64,000 nt of DNA from Distichodus sexfasciatus (taxonomy: Eukaryota > Chordata > Actinopteri > Characiformes > Distichodontidae): positions 1 through 64,000 of the forward strand of contig JAVGVS010000892.1 in assembly GCA_032718565.1 (NCBI GenBank), given 5' to 3'. The translations under genes were made by a program, and so were the position numbers. Under the pieces are notes generated by a model. The model did no database searches. It was given only the letters and a program-made list of their open reading frames with translations, and was not told where the DNA came from. Of this stretch, positions 45,570 through 57,962 are shown piece by piece; within the stretch, counting starts at the first letter, position 1, and each line of letters begins with the position of its first letter.

Positions 45570-47203
45570 GGCTGCGAAAAAACGAATCGATTAAGACAGT
45601 TGGCGGTTAATAGAATAATCGGTTAGTTGGGTCTACGTTATTACACACATACGTACAGTGGCTACCCGCTAATGTGGGGGCAGTAAGCTAACTAAAGCCG
45701 CGGCGGCAGCAAAGCAGCATTAAGCTGGACGCTGACCGCCATAAAAGAAGAATAAGAAGGAGACGAGAACCAGTGCCGTGTCTTGCCGTCACAAAAACTG
45801 AAGTAATTGCGTAGAAATGCACAAATGACATTTTTCACAATGTAAACACACGCGCTGTTTGTTAGCGCGCACGACTCTTTCAGGGAAGTCATTCACTAAA
45901 GCGTTCCGGTTCAGACAAATCTTCCCAGTTATTACAGACAAAACTCATTTTTAGCAGATAAATAACAAAAACAACCAGCGATATACTCACAATACAGACA
46001 TTTACTGGTATTTTTAGTGATTATTCTGACGTGTCCTCTGTGTCTTTTTGTGGCGCGACTCTCATGTGGAACGCCATCTTGCACAGAAAATGTAGTTCTC
46101 TCTTAGAAATGAGTCAAAAATGAGTTATAGGCCAAAATGAGTCCAAATTGGATTAAAAATGGTCAAAACTTCAATATTTCAGGTTTTTTTCTCCATTTTA
46201 CAATGTTGGAGAGTAAAAATAAATATAGAAATATAACTGCAAGCAGTGATTGCGGGGTCCATGCAGTCTGCAGCCTTATCAGATTTTGACGATTCGTCTT
46301 GACCCAAGAAGTAAGATGGTATAAGACTTTTGAGAATCGGAGCTACGGTTCAAAAGTTATTAGGCAAAACGCAAAATTGCTTATTATAGCGCCACCAACT
46401 GGCAGAGTGGTGAAATTTTTTTTGCCTGAGTAGTGGGTGGGGTACAGGACCTACCTGCCAAGTTCCAAAGCTGTAGCTGTTACACTTTTTGCTCCACAAT
46501 GCGTTTTAAGGCAGAAAAACAATAATAAAAATCTGCACAGTATCAATAGGGTTCCATGCTAGAGGTCAGCCGATATATCGGGCCGATATTTAGCATTTTT
46601 TACGATATCGGCATCAGCCGATATCCGAGTTTAGTACGCCGATATTCAGGCTGGGTGGGGTGAAGAAGACTCAGGGACTGGATTAAGAGATTAAAACTAA
46701 AGATTATTTGCACTCTCCTTTTTGTGTTGTTGTTTACAATTTTATCTTCCCTTAGGAATAGTTTGTAACTGGAAAACTTTTTGTTTACAAATTATTAGTC
46801 AAGTTCAAATGTTATATATTTATTTATTGTTTAGACATTTACAATTTTATTTATGTTTAGTCAGTGTTAAATAGATGTTAAGTTGAGAAATTTTGTGTAT
46901 CCTTTGTTATTATTAGTGTGATATTTTACTACACAAACAGAGGGGAAATGTCTAATTATTGGCCAAAAAAATATCGGCAGCATATATCGGCCATCGTCTG
47001 ACCCTGACTTCTAAATATCGGCATCGGCTTTAGGAAACACCCATATGGGTCGACCTCTAGCATGGACCCCTAAAAATAGAAACAGACAATGCTGGAAATT
47101 AAATACTTTTTTCCCCTTTTTATCCAATTAATAATCGATTAATTGGGAAAATAATCGGCAGATTAATCGATTAACAAAATAATGGTTAGTTGCAGCCCTA
47201 ACT
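45570..47203. mobile_element. hAT-like composite element (AGGGCTGC ends) with nested insertions
   Basis: The left end is TAGGGCTGCGAAAAAACGAATCG; the right is AATGGTTAGTTGCAGCCCTA. Flanks ACTGACAG and ACTGACGA share six of eight bases. Inside are a GCAAGCAGTGATTGCGG-type repeat (46238-46560) and a further element with CTAGAGGTCAGCCGATATAT and GGGTCGACCTCTAG ends (46560-47060). No transposase frame seen. Confidence 0.6.
46560..47060. mobile_element. Nested element with CTAGAGGTC(A/G) ends and GATATCGGC motifs
   Basis: Inverted ends CTAGAGGTCAGCCGATATAT and ATGGGTCGACCTCTAG; internal CCGATATATCGG-type palindromes. It lies inside the 45570-47203 element. Confidence 0.7.
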
Positions 47204-47717
47204 GACGATATTTGGTAATGGAAAACCAGGAGCTGTTTAAGGCTGTAGACTGGTCTTTGCACTCAGGGACCTATCCTGAAATACCCTCGCGTCACTCAAT
47301 CCCGTTGCTGGGGACACGGGTCGGCCTAACGCGCTCTTGTTTGTGGACGCGTCTGTTTATGTGACTTTATGTGGGCGAACACTGTGTGTGTGTGTTTGTG
47401 TGTTCCTGTGTGTCCTCCTCTCAGAGCTCTCTTTATGCCCCTCGCCCCACGCCGTTGGCCGGATAACAATAGAGAACACAAGAGCCGCTGTACCTCCCCT
47501 GTTCCAGTCCAGTCCAGTCCGTTCCAGTCCGGTCAGGTCGCCTGGCCGATTCCCGCCGCAGAGGGGGGGTTCCCTGATGCCGTGTGCCGTTCTCCCGCAG
47601 GTGTGCGCCCCCCCCGCCTCGCGCCTCACCACGGCCCTCACCTGCGTGCTGCGGTGCTTCCCCTGCGAGCCGACCTGGGCCGGCAGCCCCTTCCTGCACC
47701 GCCCGCCGACCCCGCCC

Positions 47718-50700
47718 ATGGTCACCATGACGCGCTCCAAGACCTTCCAGGCCTACCTGCCCAGCTGCCATCGCACCTACAGCTGCATCCACTGCCGGGC
47801 ACATCTGGCCAACCACGACGAGCTCATCTCCAAGGTGACGCCCTCGGGAAAGCGTAGATGCGTGACTATACGGCGATCTGAGTCGATTCAGTGGTCAGTG
47901 GGCCCGTAGCTTCGAATCTGAAATCAAAGCGTAGATCAGACGTCACTTCGTCTTGAACAGGTCTGTTTTCATTCAAAGAGAAGGTTGTTTTTCCGTTCAA
48001 ACGTCTGGTTGAGCTCAGAAATCAAAAACGTCACATGACATTTTAGTGGCTTTTTGGGAATCGATACGATCGCGTGAAATCCCAGTGTGATTTCGTTTCA
48101 GGTCGCTGGCTCCCGAACGAAATCGAACTCGTTTTGTAGCAAACCTTGGCAAACCTTGTGATATCGGCAGACATCGAATCGTCGTCCAGAGCATCGATAT
48201 AATATCGTATCATGAGGAAATTTGTGGTCTACACCCCTAGTTAAAAGTAGAAATGGCACGTCACCACTTTTTTATGTCCAATACCGATACAGAAAATAAT
48301 GCTTTAAAAAACGACTGAATACATGACACAACGTAAATACGGATTTTCTAACTAGAATAATGTAATAATTACACACCCATATTTTCGTTATTCATTGAAA
48401 CACAGTCCTGTAATTTGGTGACAGTCCCTAATCCTGCTGCGCTAAAACCATCAGGAACACGGAGATTGCGCCCGAGAGCTGGTGTCGTTTAGGAAATTAA
48501 ACAGTGTAATCATGCGATTTGCTTTTGGGGTTGTAGTGCGCTGCATTTGTTGTTCTGCTCATCGTCATATCAATATGTAGGAATTAGTGCGAATGTCGGA
48601 CAACAAACAAAGCTTTACTGTAGTAACACTTCAGATACGTACGCGCATTTACAGATTGGCTCCATAGATCTCCTTCCAATGCCACGGATACCCGATCCAG
48701 CTCTGTTATCGGACCGATATCCCATCCACGTATTGGGTTGGTGTTATCTCTAGTTAAAAGTCTTTGTTTTACGTTCGCATCATTCAGCAGACACGCTTAT
48801 CCAGAAAGACTTCCCTTTCGCTAATTACACATCTTCCTGAAGCAACTTTGAAGGATTAAGGGTCTTTGCCCCCCAATGTTACGGTCGGCAACACAGGGTT
48901 TCAGTCGCTTTGTGTGTTACTTGTGTAAATTGTGAAGAAATTTTGCTCTTGTTTGATACATTCCAAATCCTGGGGACTTACATGAATCTTACGCAAAGCA
49001 GCAGTTTTACTGGAGCAACTTGGGGTTAAGGGTCTTGCCTAGGGGCTCAGAGGTGGTTGTTTTGGACCTGCGACCTCGCGGATTATACGTGAGGGCAGTA
49101 CCATTAACCCTAACCCCAAATTTTGCATTTACCTAAACCCCTACAAGGTTTACAAAGTTGAGGTGTCAAATGATTTGCTTTAATAAGAAGTAATTCAGTC
49201 AAATTTGATATGTATTTTACACCTCGTAACTTCACGGGCGAGGAGGTCCTGGGTTCGAACCCCGGGTCGGCTATCCGTGTGGAGTCTGGATGCTCTCCCC
49301 GCGTTTGTGTGGGTTTCCTCCGGGTGCTCCGGTTTCCTGCCACAGTCCAAAAGCGTCCGCAATATAGGTTAATTGGTGAATGAGAGTGTGATTGTGTGTG
49401 TGTGTGTGCCCTGCGGTGTGTTGGCGCCTGCCCATGGTTGGTCACTGCCTTGCTCCCATAGTTTCTCGGGATAGCGCTCCGGACCCACCCTGCGACCCCG
49501 GTTGGGATTAAGCGGTTCGGATAGTGCCACGTTTCCCAATCCCGGTCCTCGCGGCCCACCGCTCTACCCAGATTCGACTTATGTGTTAATATTATTAATA
49601 AACTTACTGATTAATGAAACACTGGTATCAGATCAATACTCAGTATCGGCCAATACCGATACCGGCTGATAGCGTAAGGGTTAGGGCGTTCGCCTTGCGA
49701 TCGGAAGGTCGCCGGTTTGAATCGCAGGATTGCTAAAGGTATCATTGTGTTACTCATGGGCAAGGCGCAGGTACTGCTCCCCCGGGGGCTGCCCAACTGC
49801 TCCCTCACGGACGCGTCAAATGCAGAGGTCAGCGCTAACCGCCGCGCCAGCATGCCGCCCTGCTGAGTAACTCAAATTACTAAAAGGCTTTGCTTCAAAG
49901 CTTAATTTAATCCATACAGCTACGGCTCCGTTACCTCACACAGATGATTGTTACCGTCACTCGGGAGAAAGTCCGGGTTCCGCAATGGGGAAGGAGAGGA
50001 AAATAGCATGGGGTCAAGCGAAGAAAGACACAGACCAAAGAAAGCGACAGAAAATGTGGATATAAACGTGTGTCATTTCAGCATGAATAAATAGGAAAAC
50101 CACGGTCACTGCTGTGAAATTTAAGTGATTATTTGTCGTTGTGAACATACCAAACCACAGCACACAGTGCAGCACAACCAAATGTGACCTCTGCTTTTGA
50201 CCCATCCCTGAAGGAGTTAGTGGGCAGCACCCTGGGAGCAGTGTTTGGGAGGGTGGTGACCTTGTTAGGCCTGGAGTATACTTGCTGTGAGCTACGTATG
50301 CGTATCCATAGACAGTTGCGCCGTTAACGTTCGTGCTGACATACTTGCGTCCGTACTGTGCGTCGTAATCTGTTGCGTGTACTCCTTACCACCAGGGGTC
50401 AGTGTCGAGGCCAAAAACCTAATAAATGAATGAATACCTGTATTTTAAAATCGTCATCTGTTATTCCAAACAAACATGTCTTCACTCGAAGAAACATTAA
50501 TCTTCATCATACTGAGACGGCACCAGAGAATTAAACGAAAATCGTGGAGATGGTACGTTCGACCACTTAATAGATCTGGTCAGCAAAATGGGGAATTATT
50601 TTTTTGACTTTTGAGTGCAGATCTCGCAACACAGCCCCCTATAAATGACGCAGGTATTGCATCTCCATATACGTTCTGTTAATTTTTTAATGTGTGCACC

Positions 50701-53700
50701 AAAACTGACGCAAAGAATGCAGACTACAGATCACGGCTGTACGTACGTAGTTAACAGCAAGTATATTCCAGGCTTTACCCTGAGGTGAGGACCTCAGTGC
50801 TACCTTTTTTCTTCCAATTTACGCAGCAAACAAGTCTTAAAATGAAACGAATTAGACGTTAAATTGAAGAAACCGGTCTAATTTTCTCTGTCGCATATTT
50901 GTTCTTGCTCTTTATTGTTAATAAAACGAATCGCTCAGTTAACTCAATAATAATCAGAATTTTCCGTTCAATTAATTGACGGCTGCAGTTTATTCTCAGT
51001 AAATAACTGGAAAATGTAGGGAAGGAATCCGTTTACTAAACGGGGCGGTTTTGATAGTTATTGATTGTTGAACTAAAAATGCTTTTTCAGACTGAAAACC
51101 TGCTTTGAGAGCAACAACGAGAACAGCTGCGCGTCAGACCAACAGATGTTGCGCCCGTCAAAACGAGACGTTTTCTTGGTATAGCGTGTGATATTTATAA
51201 TCTGTTTTTGTCTTTCTTTCAGTCCTTTCAAGGAAGTCAAGGCCGAGCTTATCTCTTCAACTCTGTGTAAGTCTCGAGACTATGACGAGTAAGCTTGGGG
51301 CTTTTGATTGTGTCTTTTTTTTACTAACGATTGTCTCTTTACCTCTTCCTCTGACCGTCTCCCTTCAGGGTGAACGTGGGCTGCGGTCCAGCAGAAGAGC
51401 GAATTCTCCTCACGGGCCTGCACGCCGTCGCCGACATCTACTGCGAGAACTGCAAAACCACACTGGGATGGAAATATGTGAGTCGCCCATTTCCGGCGTG
51501 CAAATAAACATTCCCACTGAACCAAAACTTGATTGATTATTGATTATTTTATTCATCTTATTGATTGAGCGATCGTTAGTCATTGTTGAACGCACCACAG
51601 CACAGCACACAGAGCAGCACAACCAAATGTGACCTCTGCATTTGACCCATCCGTGAAGGAGTAGTGGGTAGCACATAGGGAGCAGTACTCGGAGTCGGTA
51701 CCTTTACCCGGTCAGGAACTTGAACCGGCAACCTTCGATGACAGGGCCAACTCCATAAACGCTACGCAACCAACGGTTTATTAATCAAGTATCGATAGTA
51801 TTAAAAGGTACGTAAAAGTGTAAAAGTAATTAAAAGGAACAAATGTGAATAAACGACAGAAAAATAAAACTTAAAATACATTATTTTACCTTAAATGCAT
51901 TTAGGGCCGAGTTCCCAGTTTAAGATTAAGCTTAGTCCTAGACTATCGTTGAGTTTCAGTTGTAAATCTCCATTGGTGTATTCTCTCAATATATCAATTT
52001 ATTCTCTCTTTCTGGGAGAGAACTACATTTCCCATGATCCCCCGCACATGACTGCGGAGCTGCGTGCAATGGACGCGTGTCCGGAATAAACACTGAAAAT
52101 ACCTGGATTGCGAGTAGAACGTTAGATGTTAATTATCGGCTAAAATATAAGTTGTGTCAGTAATAACGGGGAAGATTTGACTAAACTGGAGTGTTTTTGC
52201 GAGTGACGGCGTTCCACGCGGGAGTCGCGAGCGCTCACAAACATCGCGAAGAACGTCATTTATGCGTTTTACGGACTAACAGAAGCATGTTGTTCGCTTC
52301 CACCTCCAGTTAATGTTTCTGAAAGCCCACGGATATTCACTTTTCTCTCTGCATGCTCGCTTCCCTCCTCATTAACGGGAGAATTTGTGCTCGACATTCA
52401 CGCACATGGAACGAGCAGAGATATATTGAGTATATTCAATATATCGCCCATCCCTAATTGTTCCTGCGATTTAGTCCAAGACTAACTAGGCTTAATCCTC
52501 GTTCAAGAAACCAGCCCTTAAAAACGTTTGTGCTTAAGTTTTGCCCTGGGAAAGTTGTTTTGTTAAAATTTCTTCTCTTTAAAATATGGCACCGATAAAA
52601 TTACTGATCGCAGTATAACTAACGAAACCATAACTGTGACTCTGCACGGCGAAACCAGATGCTTCTCGCAACGGAGGTTTCCAAGAAAAACGACCGTTTT
52701 ACCGTTGCATGGGGTAAAATTTTGGATTTTTTGTTTTTAGTGTTTTGAAACAGTGGAAGGTCTATACTGTACTGTTGGGAATAAATTTTGCTGAAAATTT
52801 TACCCTTTCCATCCTAAAAACGTGACTTTCTTGAGGTGAGGAATTCAATTCCAGCAGAAAGTTTCTGTTTTGACCGCTCTACTCCAATATTTACGGTAAA
52901 TCCACTGGTTGACTAGCGTGAAGATATTTCTCCGGAATCCATCTTCGTCTCCCGAGGTCAGTTAACCTAACGCAGGTAGGCTATCCGTGTGGCTGTGAAT
53001 GCAGCGTAGGCTAGCGTAAACGCAAACGTAGCCGCGACCGCACCAAGCGTCTGTGAGTGCTACGTCGATAGTCAACTTCAAAGGCAGATTTCTCCGTTTC
53101 TCACTTGGCGTGACAGGAGAAACCCGACTCCTTTGAATGTTAATATCTCAGACATATGTCGTCCCATTCATTCCATATAGGTATCGTTTTGAAGCTTGAT
53201 TTATGCCCTTTCGTGAAAACATAACTCAATTTTGCGACTGGTTTTGCCGTGCAGAGCCACAATTAAGCTGGTCGGATTTTCATGCTACTCAGGTTTTTAC
53301 TGATTCCGAAGTGGTTAACATTTCAAACAAACTATCCATACAGCCTCCCTGTGAACGTGTCATAATAATTGCATGAATGACAAAATTTACTGCAGCGTTT
53401 TATTCGTTATGGTTATTTTCTTGAGCGATAGCCATGGCTAGTCACAGTTTTGATTCACGTTACTGACTAGTTGATAACCTGCAGAGCCCCTCGCGGTCAT
53501 CCTCTCATTTCTCTACTTCATTTCACAGCCCGCGTCATCACATTGTGTCTTCCCGTCACGTCCGTCGCGCTAGCACAAAGGGAGCTGTTGAGAATTCTTC
53601 GAATCAAGCGAATCGAGTTACTCATAGAATCATTTCACCCTTCAAATGCAGCGCGATCCGTTTGAGCACTCAGAGGGCACGCATTTGGATTCGCCACGAT

Positions 53701-54441
53701 TAGCCGGGGTCAAGGATGCCGTAAAAGATAATCCCAACCCACCCCCGCGCGCCTCGCCGTCCCTCGCCTTTCTTTGCGCCTTATCCGTTTTCGCTCAGCA
53801 GCTGCGCCGCATTCCGCTTTCGGCCGTTACCACGATCCGGGGTTTCCGTTGAAGCTCGGCAGCCGGGGTTGCGAGCGGCAGACGCCGAATAAGCGTAAGC
53901 CGAGCAGCGAAGGCAGGTGGCCGCACGCATGTAGCGTAACAAGGAAAGCAATACGGCGGGCGTAAACGACGGTTATTTCTAAGCAGGTCAGATATTAATA
54001 CTCGCAGGAAATTGACCCAGTGAACTGATATGTCACTCTGCATTTCTGAGCCGCCGTCCCGGTGTCGGCTACCTTACGTTGTGGCATAGCAGGAGATAAA
54101 CAAGGCGTTCGTAGAACGGAGCAGCACTTTTTTTCCGGGGGGGGGGGATCGGCATTTTGTAGATACAATTTTCGCGCCAAGGTTGCAGCTGCGAGAGACC
54201 GCATCTCTCTTCATTTTCAGTGGCGGAGGAGAGCACACTGAAGTCGGGTTTTCATCGAGATCTAAAAGACGGGAGTATAAACAGACGCACAAATAAAAAG
54301 AGGCTTGGAACCGTTTGTCACTTTTTTCCAATGTGTCTATTTTGGCCACAGGAGCACGCCTTTGAGAGCAGTCAGAAGTATAAGGAGGGGAAGTTCATCA
54401 TCGAGCTGGCGCATATGATCAAGGACAACGGCTGGGAGTGA
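47718..54441 (+). CDS. ypel2: Yippee-like 2 zinc-binding protein, complete
   Basis: Four coding exons: 47718-47834, 51223-51266, 51369-51477 and 54352-54441; 360 bp, 119 aa, the exact YPEL1-4 length. The protein starts [20 protein letters not shown] and continues [40 protein letters not shown] and [20 protein letters not shown], ending [18 protein letters not shown] (23-26) and CENC (79-82) are the zinc-binding pairs of the Yippee fold. The ATG at 47718 is chosen because the second Met (47727) would remove the conserved N-terminus. Upstream the exon extends to an acceptor at 47600, so there is at least one non-coding exon. Neighbouring gdpd1 supports YPEL2 over YPEL1, which is nearly identical. 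YPEL proteins localise near the centrosome; their biochemical role is poorly known. Confidence 0.95.
49225..49520 (+). mobile_element. V-SINE copy in ypel2 intron
   Basis: GGTTCGAACCCCGGG, GTGGGTTTCCTCCGGGTGCT, TAGGTTAATTGGTGAATG and GATTAAGCGGTTCGGATAG in order. Confidence 0.85.
49670..49850 (+). mobile_element. tRNA-derived SINE copy, forward
   Basis: GCGTAAGGGTTAGGGCGTTC, GGTCGCCGGTTTGAATC, and the GCAAGGCGCAGGTACTGCTC region. Confidence 0.75.
50125..50275 (-). mobile_element. tRNA-derived SINE copy, reverse
   Basis: TTGTGAACATACCAAACCAC, AAATGTGACCTCTGCTTTTG and CACCCTGGGAGCAGTGTTTG. Confidence 0.72.
51575..51775 (-). mobile_element. tRNA-derived SINE copy, reverse, between ypel2 exons 3 and 4
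   Basis: CACCACAGCACAGCACACAG, AAATGTGACCTCTGCATTTG, CCATCCGTGAAGGAG and GAACTTGAACCGGCAACCTT. Confidence 0.8.
51898..52522. mobile_element. Miniature element with TTAGGGCC/GGCCCTTA-type ends
   Basis: Left: TTTAGGGCCGAGTTCCCAGT and AAGCTTAGTCCTAGACTA. Right, inverse: TTTAGTCCAAGACTAACTAG, AGGCTTAATCCTCG and AGAAACCAGCCCTTA. Related to 18005-18135. The right side has TTAA and the left TTTA, so a TTAA target is possible but not exact. Confidence 0.6.
52636..53272. mobile_element. Miniature element with TGTGRCTCTGCACGG ends
   Basis: Inverted ends CTGTGACTCTGCACGGCGAA and, in reverse complement of the right side, TTGTGGCTCTGCACGGCAAA continue through AACCAG. The body contains GTGTTTTGAAACAGTGGAAG and GCGTGACAGGAGAAACCCGA. 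A truncated second copy is at 43415-43810. About 635 bp, no protein. Confidence 0.75.
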
Positions 54442-55602
54442 GAGACGAGGGAGAGGAGAGGCGAGGAATGGCCTCGTCTGGGACGGGGTGGGCGGTGATG
54501 GAGTGTTTATGTATGTATGATGCCAGTACGATGAATGAGTGATGCTGGTTTGATGCCATCCCATAAGTGTTCTAACTAACGTTCTAAACACACACAAAAC
54601 CCTCCTCTTCTCCAGTGTGGGGGACGGTGGGGTCGGGGTTGGGTTCGGGGTCTTGGATTAGAGTGTATGGTGGAGTGAGTGTGTGTGTGTGTGTGTATAT
54701 ACACAAACACACTCAACGAATGATGTACAGTCGTGTACAGAAAACTCCACCTACACACATACATACATACATACATCTAAACACACTTGCATGTCTCCTC
54801 CATCCCAGCCCCGAGCGTTTCAGAAAGCCCCAAGTCTGGGCATCACCCCTGACCGCGAGGTCGCCGGGTTCGAGGGCGTTTCTCCCCACTAGGTGAATAA
54901 GAGGGCGCGCTAAGGTGATTATCCCAAACCGTGAGGCCGACGAGGGAAGGTCTCTGAATGGGCCTCTGAATGACCCACGAAGGAGGCCCACATGAGGGGC
55001 AATAAGAAACAAACCCCAGTGAGACGGCCCTCCGCCACGCTACGCTCTCGTTCCGTCCTCAATAGCTCTCCTCTAGCCCTGAATATTAACCCGCGTATGT
55101 AGCCGCTAACATGGTTGTCGTGCCTGGACCCGCCCCCAGTCTGCGTTTAGTGTTAGTTCCTGCCTGTTCTCACTCTTAATCCATCGTACCGTCTTTATGT
55201 GACTTTAACACTTGACGAGACTCGTTCTTCTTGTCCTGGGTGTCGTGTGTTTAGGGGTAACTAGCGAGCCCGGCGAGCTTTCTCTCGGTGTGAGAATCTT
55301 TTCAGAAACTGGGAAAAACACTGGAGCGCTGGCTCCCCCTTAACGATCGTTGTCTGCGCAATCAAATGCAAATTAACTTCCAAGAGCAGAGATTAACAGT
55401 AACGACGCCTGCTCGGCGTCTCCAAACCCAACCAAAGAAGCCATCCGCCGCCGCCGAACCGAACTAACCAAACAAACGGGAGACAGGAAGTGACGCGAGG
55501 AGTTCCGAATAGCTGAAATACAAGCTTCTCTAGTTTTTCTCTCCCCACGTTATTTTTTTTTGTGTAAATGACAGATATTAAGATATATATTAAGGAAATA
55601 TA

Positions 55603-55605
55603 TAT

Positions 55606-55677
<72 letters not shown>

Positions 55678-55683
55678 TATATA
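55603..55683. repeat. (TA)n microsatellite, left half
   Basis: More than 60 bases of TATA; continued as TA/CA repeats after the inserted Tc1 element at about 56222-56310. Confidence 0.95.
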
Positions 55684-56222
55684 TTCACTATGATCAAAAG
55701 GATTTGGACACATCTTCCCATTCAATGTTTTTTCTTTATTTTCATTACTATTTACATTGTAGATTCTCACTAAAGGCATCAAAACTATGACCCAGAAGGA
55801 GAGTGATGGAGTGCTGTGCCAGATGGTCTGGCCTCCACGGTCACCTGACCAAACCCAATCGAGATGGTTTGGGATGAGATGGACATGAGTGAAGGCCAAA
55901 GGGGCCAGAAGTGCTCAGCATCTCCTGGGAACTCCTTCAAGACTGTTGGAAAACCATTTCCAGGTGACTACCTCATAGAAGCTCATCAGAGAGAATGCCA
56001 AGAGTGTGCAAAGCAGTGATCAAAGCAAAGGGTGGTTATTTTCAAGAATCTAAAATATAAAACATGTTTTGGGTCATTTCACACTTTTTGTTTACTACAT
56101 AATTCCATATGTGATCAGTCGTAGTGCCTTCAGTGAGAATCTACAATGTAAATCGTCATGATGATAATAAAGAATAAAACATTGAATGGGAGGGTGTGTC
56201 CAAACTTTTGACTGGTAGTGTA
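55684..56222. mobile_element. Deleted Tc1-like transposon with long inverted ends
   Basis: Inverted termini of more than 100 bp (left: AAAAGGATTTGGACACATCT, CCCATTCAATGTTTT, ACATTGTAGATTCTCACT; right, reverse complement: AAAAGTTTGGACACACCCT and the same following blocks). The centre keeps a decayed transposase end: CCAATCGAGATGGTTTGGGA corresponds to the PIE-W-D-E motif and later AGTGATCAAAGCAAAGGGTG to VIKAKGG. It sits in a (TA)n tract, the preferred TA target, within the ypel2 3' UTR. Confidence 0.85.
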
Positions 56223-56253
56223 TGTATGTGTGTACACACACACACACATATAC

Positions 56254-56311
<58 letters not shown>
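56222..56311. repeat. (CA)n/(TA)n microsatellite, right half
   Basis: TGTGTACACACACACACATA followed by more than 50 bases of TATA. Confidence 0.92.
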
Positions 56312-56560
56312 AAGGATTATATTAATGAAAGGCATCCCACGTTCTGGATCTGTGTATTAAATTGTAAATAGTCACATGTAAGGTTGTCTTATTTATGAGT
56401 ATCGATTTAGCGTTCTCCATGCTTTCTCTGTCTGAAGCCCTAAAACCATGGAATATACAATATTTGCTACTTTTTTACTCTTGGACATTGTTTGGATTTT
56501 AGTGTCTTTTATAAAAGGCCGATGAGACAGTAACTACTACTGGAGATTCATCTAAATGAA

Positions 56561-56566
56561 AATAAA
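56561..56566 (+). terminator. ypel2: Candidate polyadenylation signal for ypel2
   Basis: AATAAA in AAATGAAAATAAAACTTCC, followed by a T-rich stretch. Confidence 0.55.
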
Positions 56567-57080
56567 ACTTCCTAAAATGTTCTCATTTGTTGGTTCTGTT
56601 GTTCTTGGGCCCCTCAGCATCGTTTATACGTCGTAACTACTGCAAAAACTGTATTGACTGTATTATTTGGGTGTTTAAGGGCTTAAGAAAAGGCAACATG
56701 GTGGCCGTGCTCCTCTCTCCCAGACCTCTTTTTTTGAGGGAGATCGCCAGGCTCCGAGCCGCAAAACCATCTCATGTTTACAGCGGCAGATGGCCCTGTA
56801 TTCGAGCTGCACTAGAGACCGGGTCTCCTAGCAACTGGGTTTCTCTTTCCTCGAGTTGCGGAGGAGGATGTGTGTGTGTGTGTGTGTGTGCAGGAGAGAA
56901 GGGTTGGTGTCGTTCAACGTCTAGGCCCAGCATTTAACACACACACACACGCAGAGCTCAGTAAGCAAGGCTGTCTGAGGTCTGCTGCAAGTGGCGCATT
57001 GGGAGAGAGGGTGGACCAACTTGTCTCGATCAGCAAATACACAATCCAAACAAATCTATTTACGTCAAGAACAAAGGACG
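56567..57080. other. Intergenic sequence after ypel2
   Basis: Only (GT)n at 56868-56890 and (AC)n at 56936-56950 are recognisable. No exon was supported. Confidence 0.4.
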
Positions 57081-57084
57081 AGAG

Positions 57085-57325
57085 ATATTTGTCATTGTGA
57101 ACGCACCACAGCACAGAACACAGTGCACCACAATGAAAAGTAAGCTCTGCATTTGACCCATCTGTGAAGGAGCAGTGGGCAGCTAACATGGGCAGCACCC
57201 GGGGAGCAGTGCTTGGGGACGGTACCTTGCTCATGAGTACCTCAGTGGTACCTTTACCAGTCCTGGGATTCGAACTGGTGACCTTCCAAACACAGGGTGA
57301 CCGCCCTAATCATTACGCTACCAAC
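57085..57325 (-). mobile_element. tRNA-derived SINE copy, reverse
   Basis: One of the better preserved copies: TTTGTCATTGTGAACGCACC, TTTGACCCATCTGTGAAGGA, CAGTGCTTGGGGACGGTACC and GGGATTCGAACTGGTGACCT. Confidence 0.85.
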
Positions 57326-57327
57326 AT

Positions 57328-57480
57328 TTAGAGCAATTAAATTTGCCCTCAGAGCAACTTGCAGTTATGGGTCTTGCTCAGGGACTCAGTGATGGTAGAT
57401 GGAGGTAGGATTCAAACCCACGACCTCTTGGTTCAGAGGTGAGCATCCTAACCACTAGACCACCACCACCCAAGCTTCCA
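57328..57480 (-). mobile_element. Second tRNA-like SINE family, reverse
   Basis: Ends with a reverse tRNA-like head: GGATTCAAACCCACGACCTC, then GAGCATCCTAACCACTAGACC. The upstream AGCAACTTGCAGTTATGGGT is its body. Confidence 0.6.
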
Positions 57481-57962
57481 TCCATCTATGTTGGCCCGAT
57501 TGAGACCGAGTTGACCCTAAAGTTATAGTTTTACATTTCCATCAGTACGGTGCATTATATAGCAGTATGGAAAGTATGGTACAATTCCTTCACTGTAAAT
57601 TTTACATTTCAAATTTTAATATTTGATTTGAGTGTATGAAGGACATGAAGAATTAGACTAACTAATAGGTTCAGAACACATTTCAGATATGAGATTATCA
57701 GCGGTGACACTTCTACCAGAGCAATGAAACTTGTCCAGTCTCTTAAAGCTAATTGTTAAATGAATTATATTGGAAATTGGCTAAGATTCACACGCCTCAA
57801 CCCTATATCTTAAAATTCCAATAACAAATTTAGATGTGCTACAGTCGTGTTCTACTAGGAACATGAAACAGAGAATGATTTTACTATAGGTTTTGCAGTA
57901 GAAAGGTCTTACACGGTTTTCAAAAGTTTTCTGACCATTTTATGACTGCTGCATTCTGTACA

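Larger units (their letters stand above)
47835..51222. other. ypel2 intron filled with transposon fragments
   Basis: Besides the listed SINE copies it holds short hAT-type pieces: ACATCGAATCGTCGTCC...GTCTACACCCCTAG (48170-48240), CAATACCGATACAG (48280), and a tRNA-SINE-like piece (48775-48900, 49000-49120). No additional coding exon was found. Confidence 0.5.
54442..56566 (+). other. ypel2: ypel2 3' UTR
   Basis: About 2.1 kb from the TGA to AATAAA at 56561-56566. It contains (GT)n, (AC)n and (TA)n tracts and a Tc1-type insertion. No competing reading frame is convincing. Confidence 0.55.

Noticed and set aside
47369..47857. Long alternative frames on both strands around the first ypel2 coding exon
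   Set aside because: They result from GC-rich sequence; only one frame matches YPEL and splices to the next exon.
55393..55899. 168-residue minus-strand frame with alternating Ile-Tyr
   Set aside because: Translation of the (TA)n tract in the ypel2 3' UTR.
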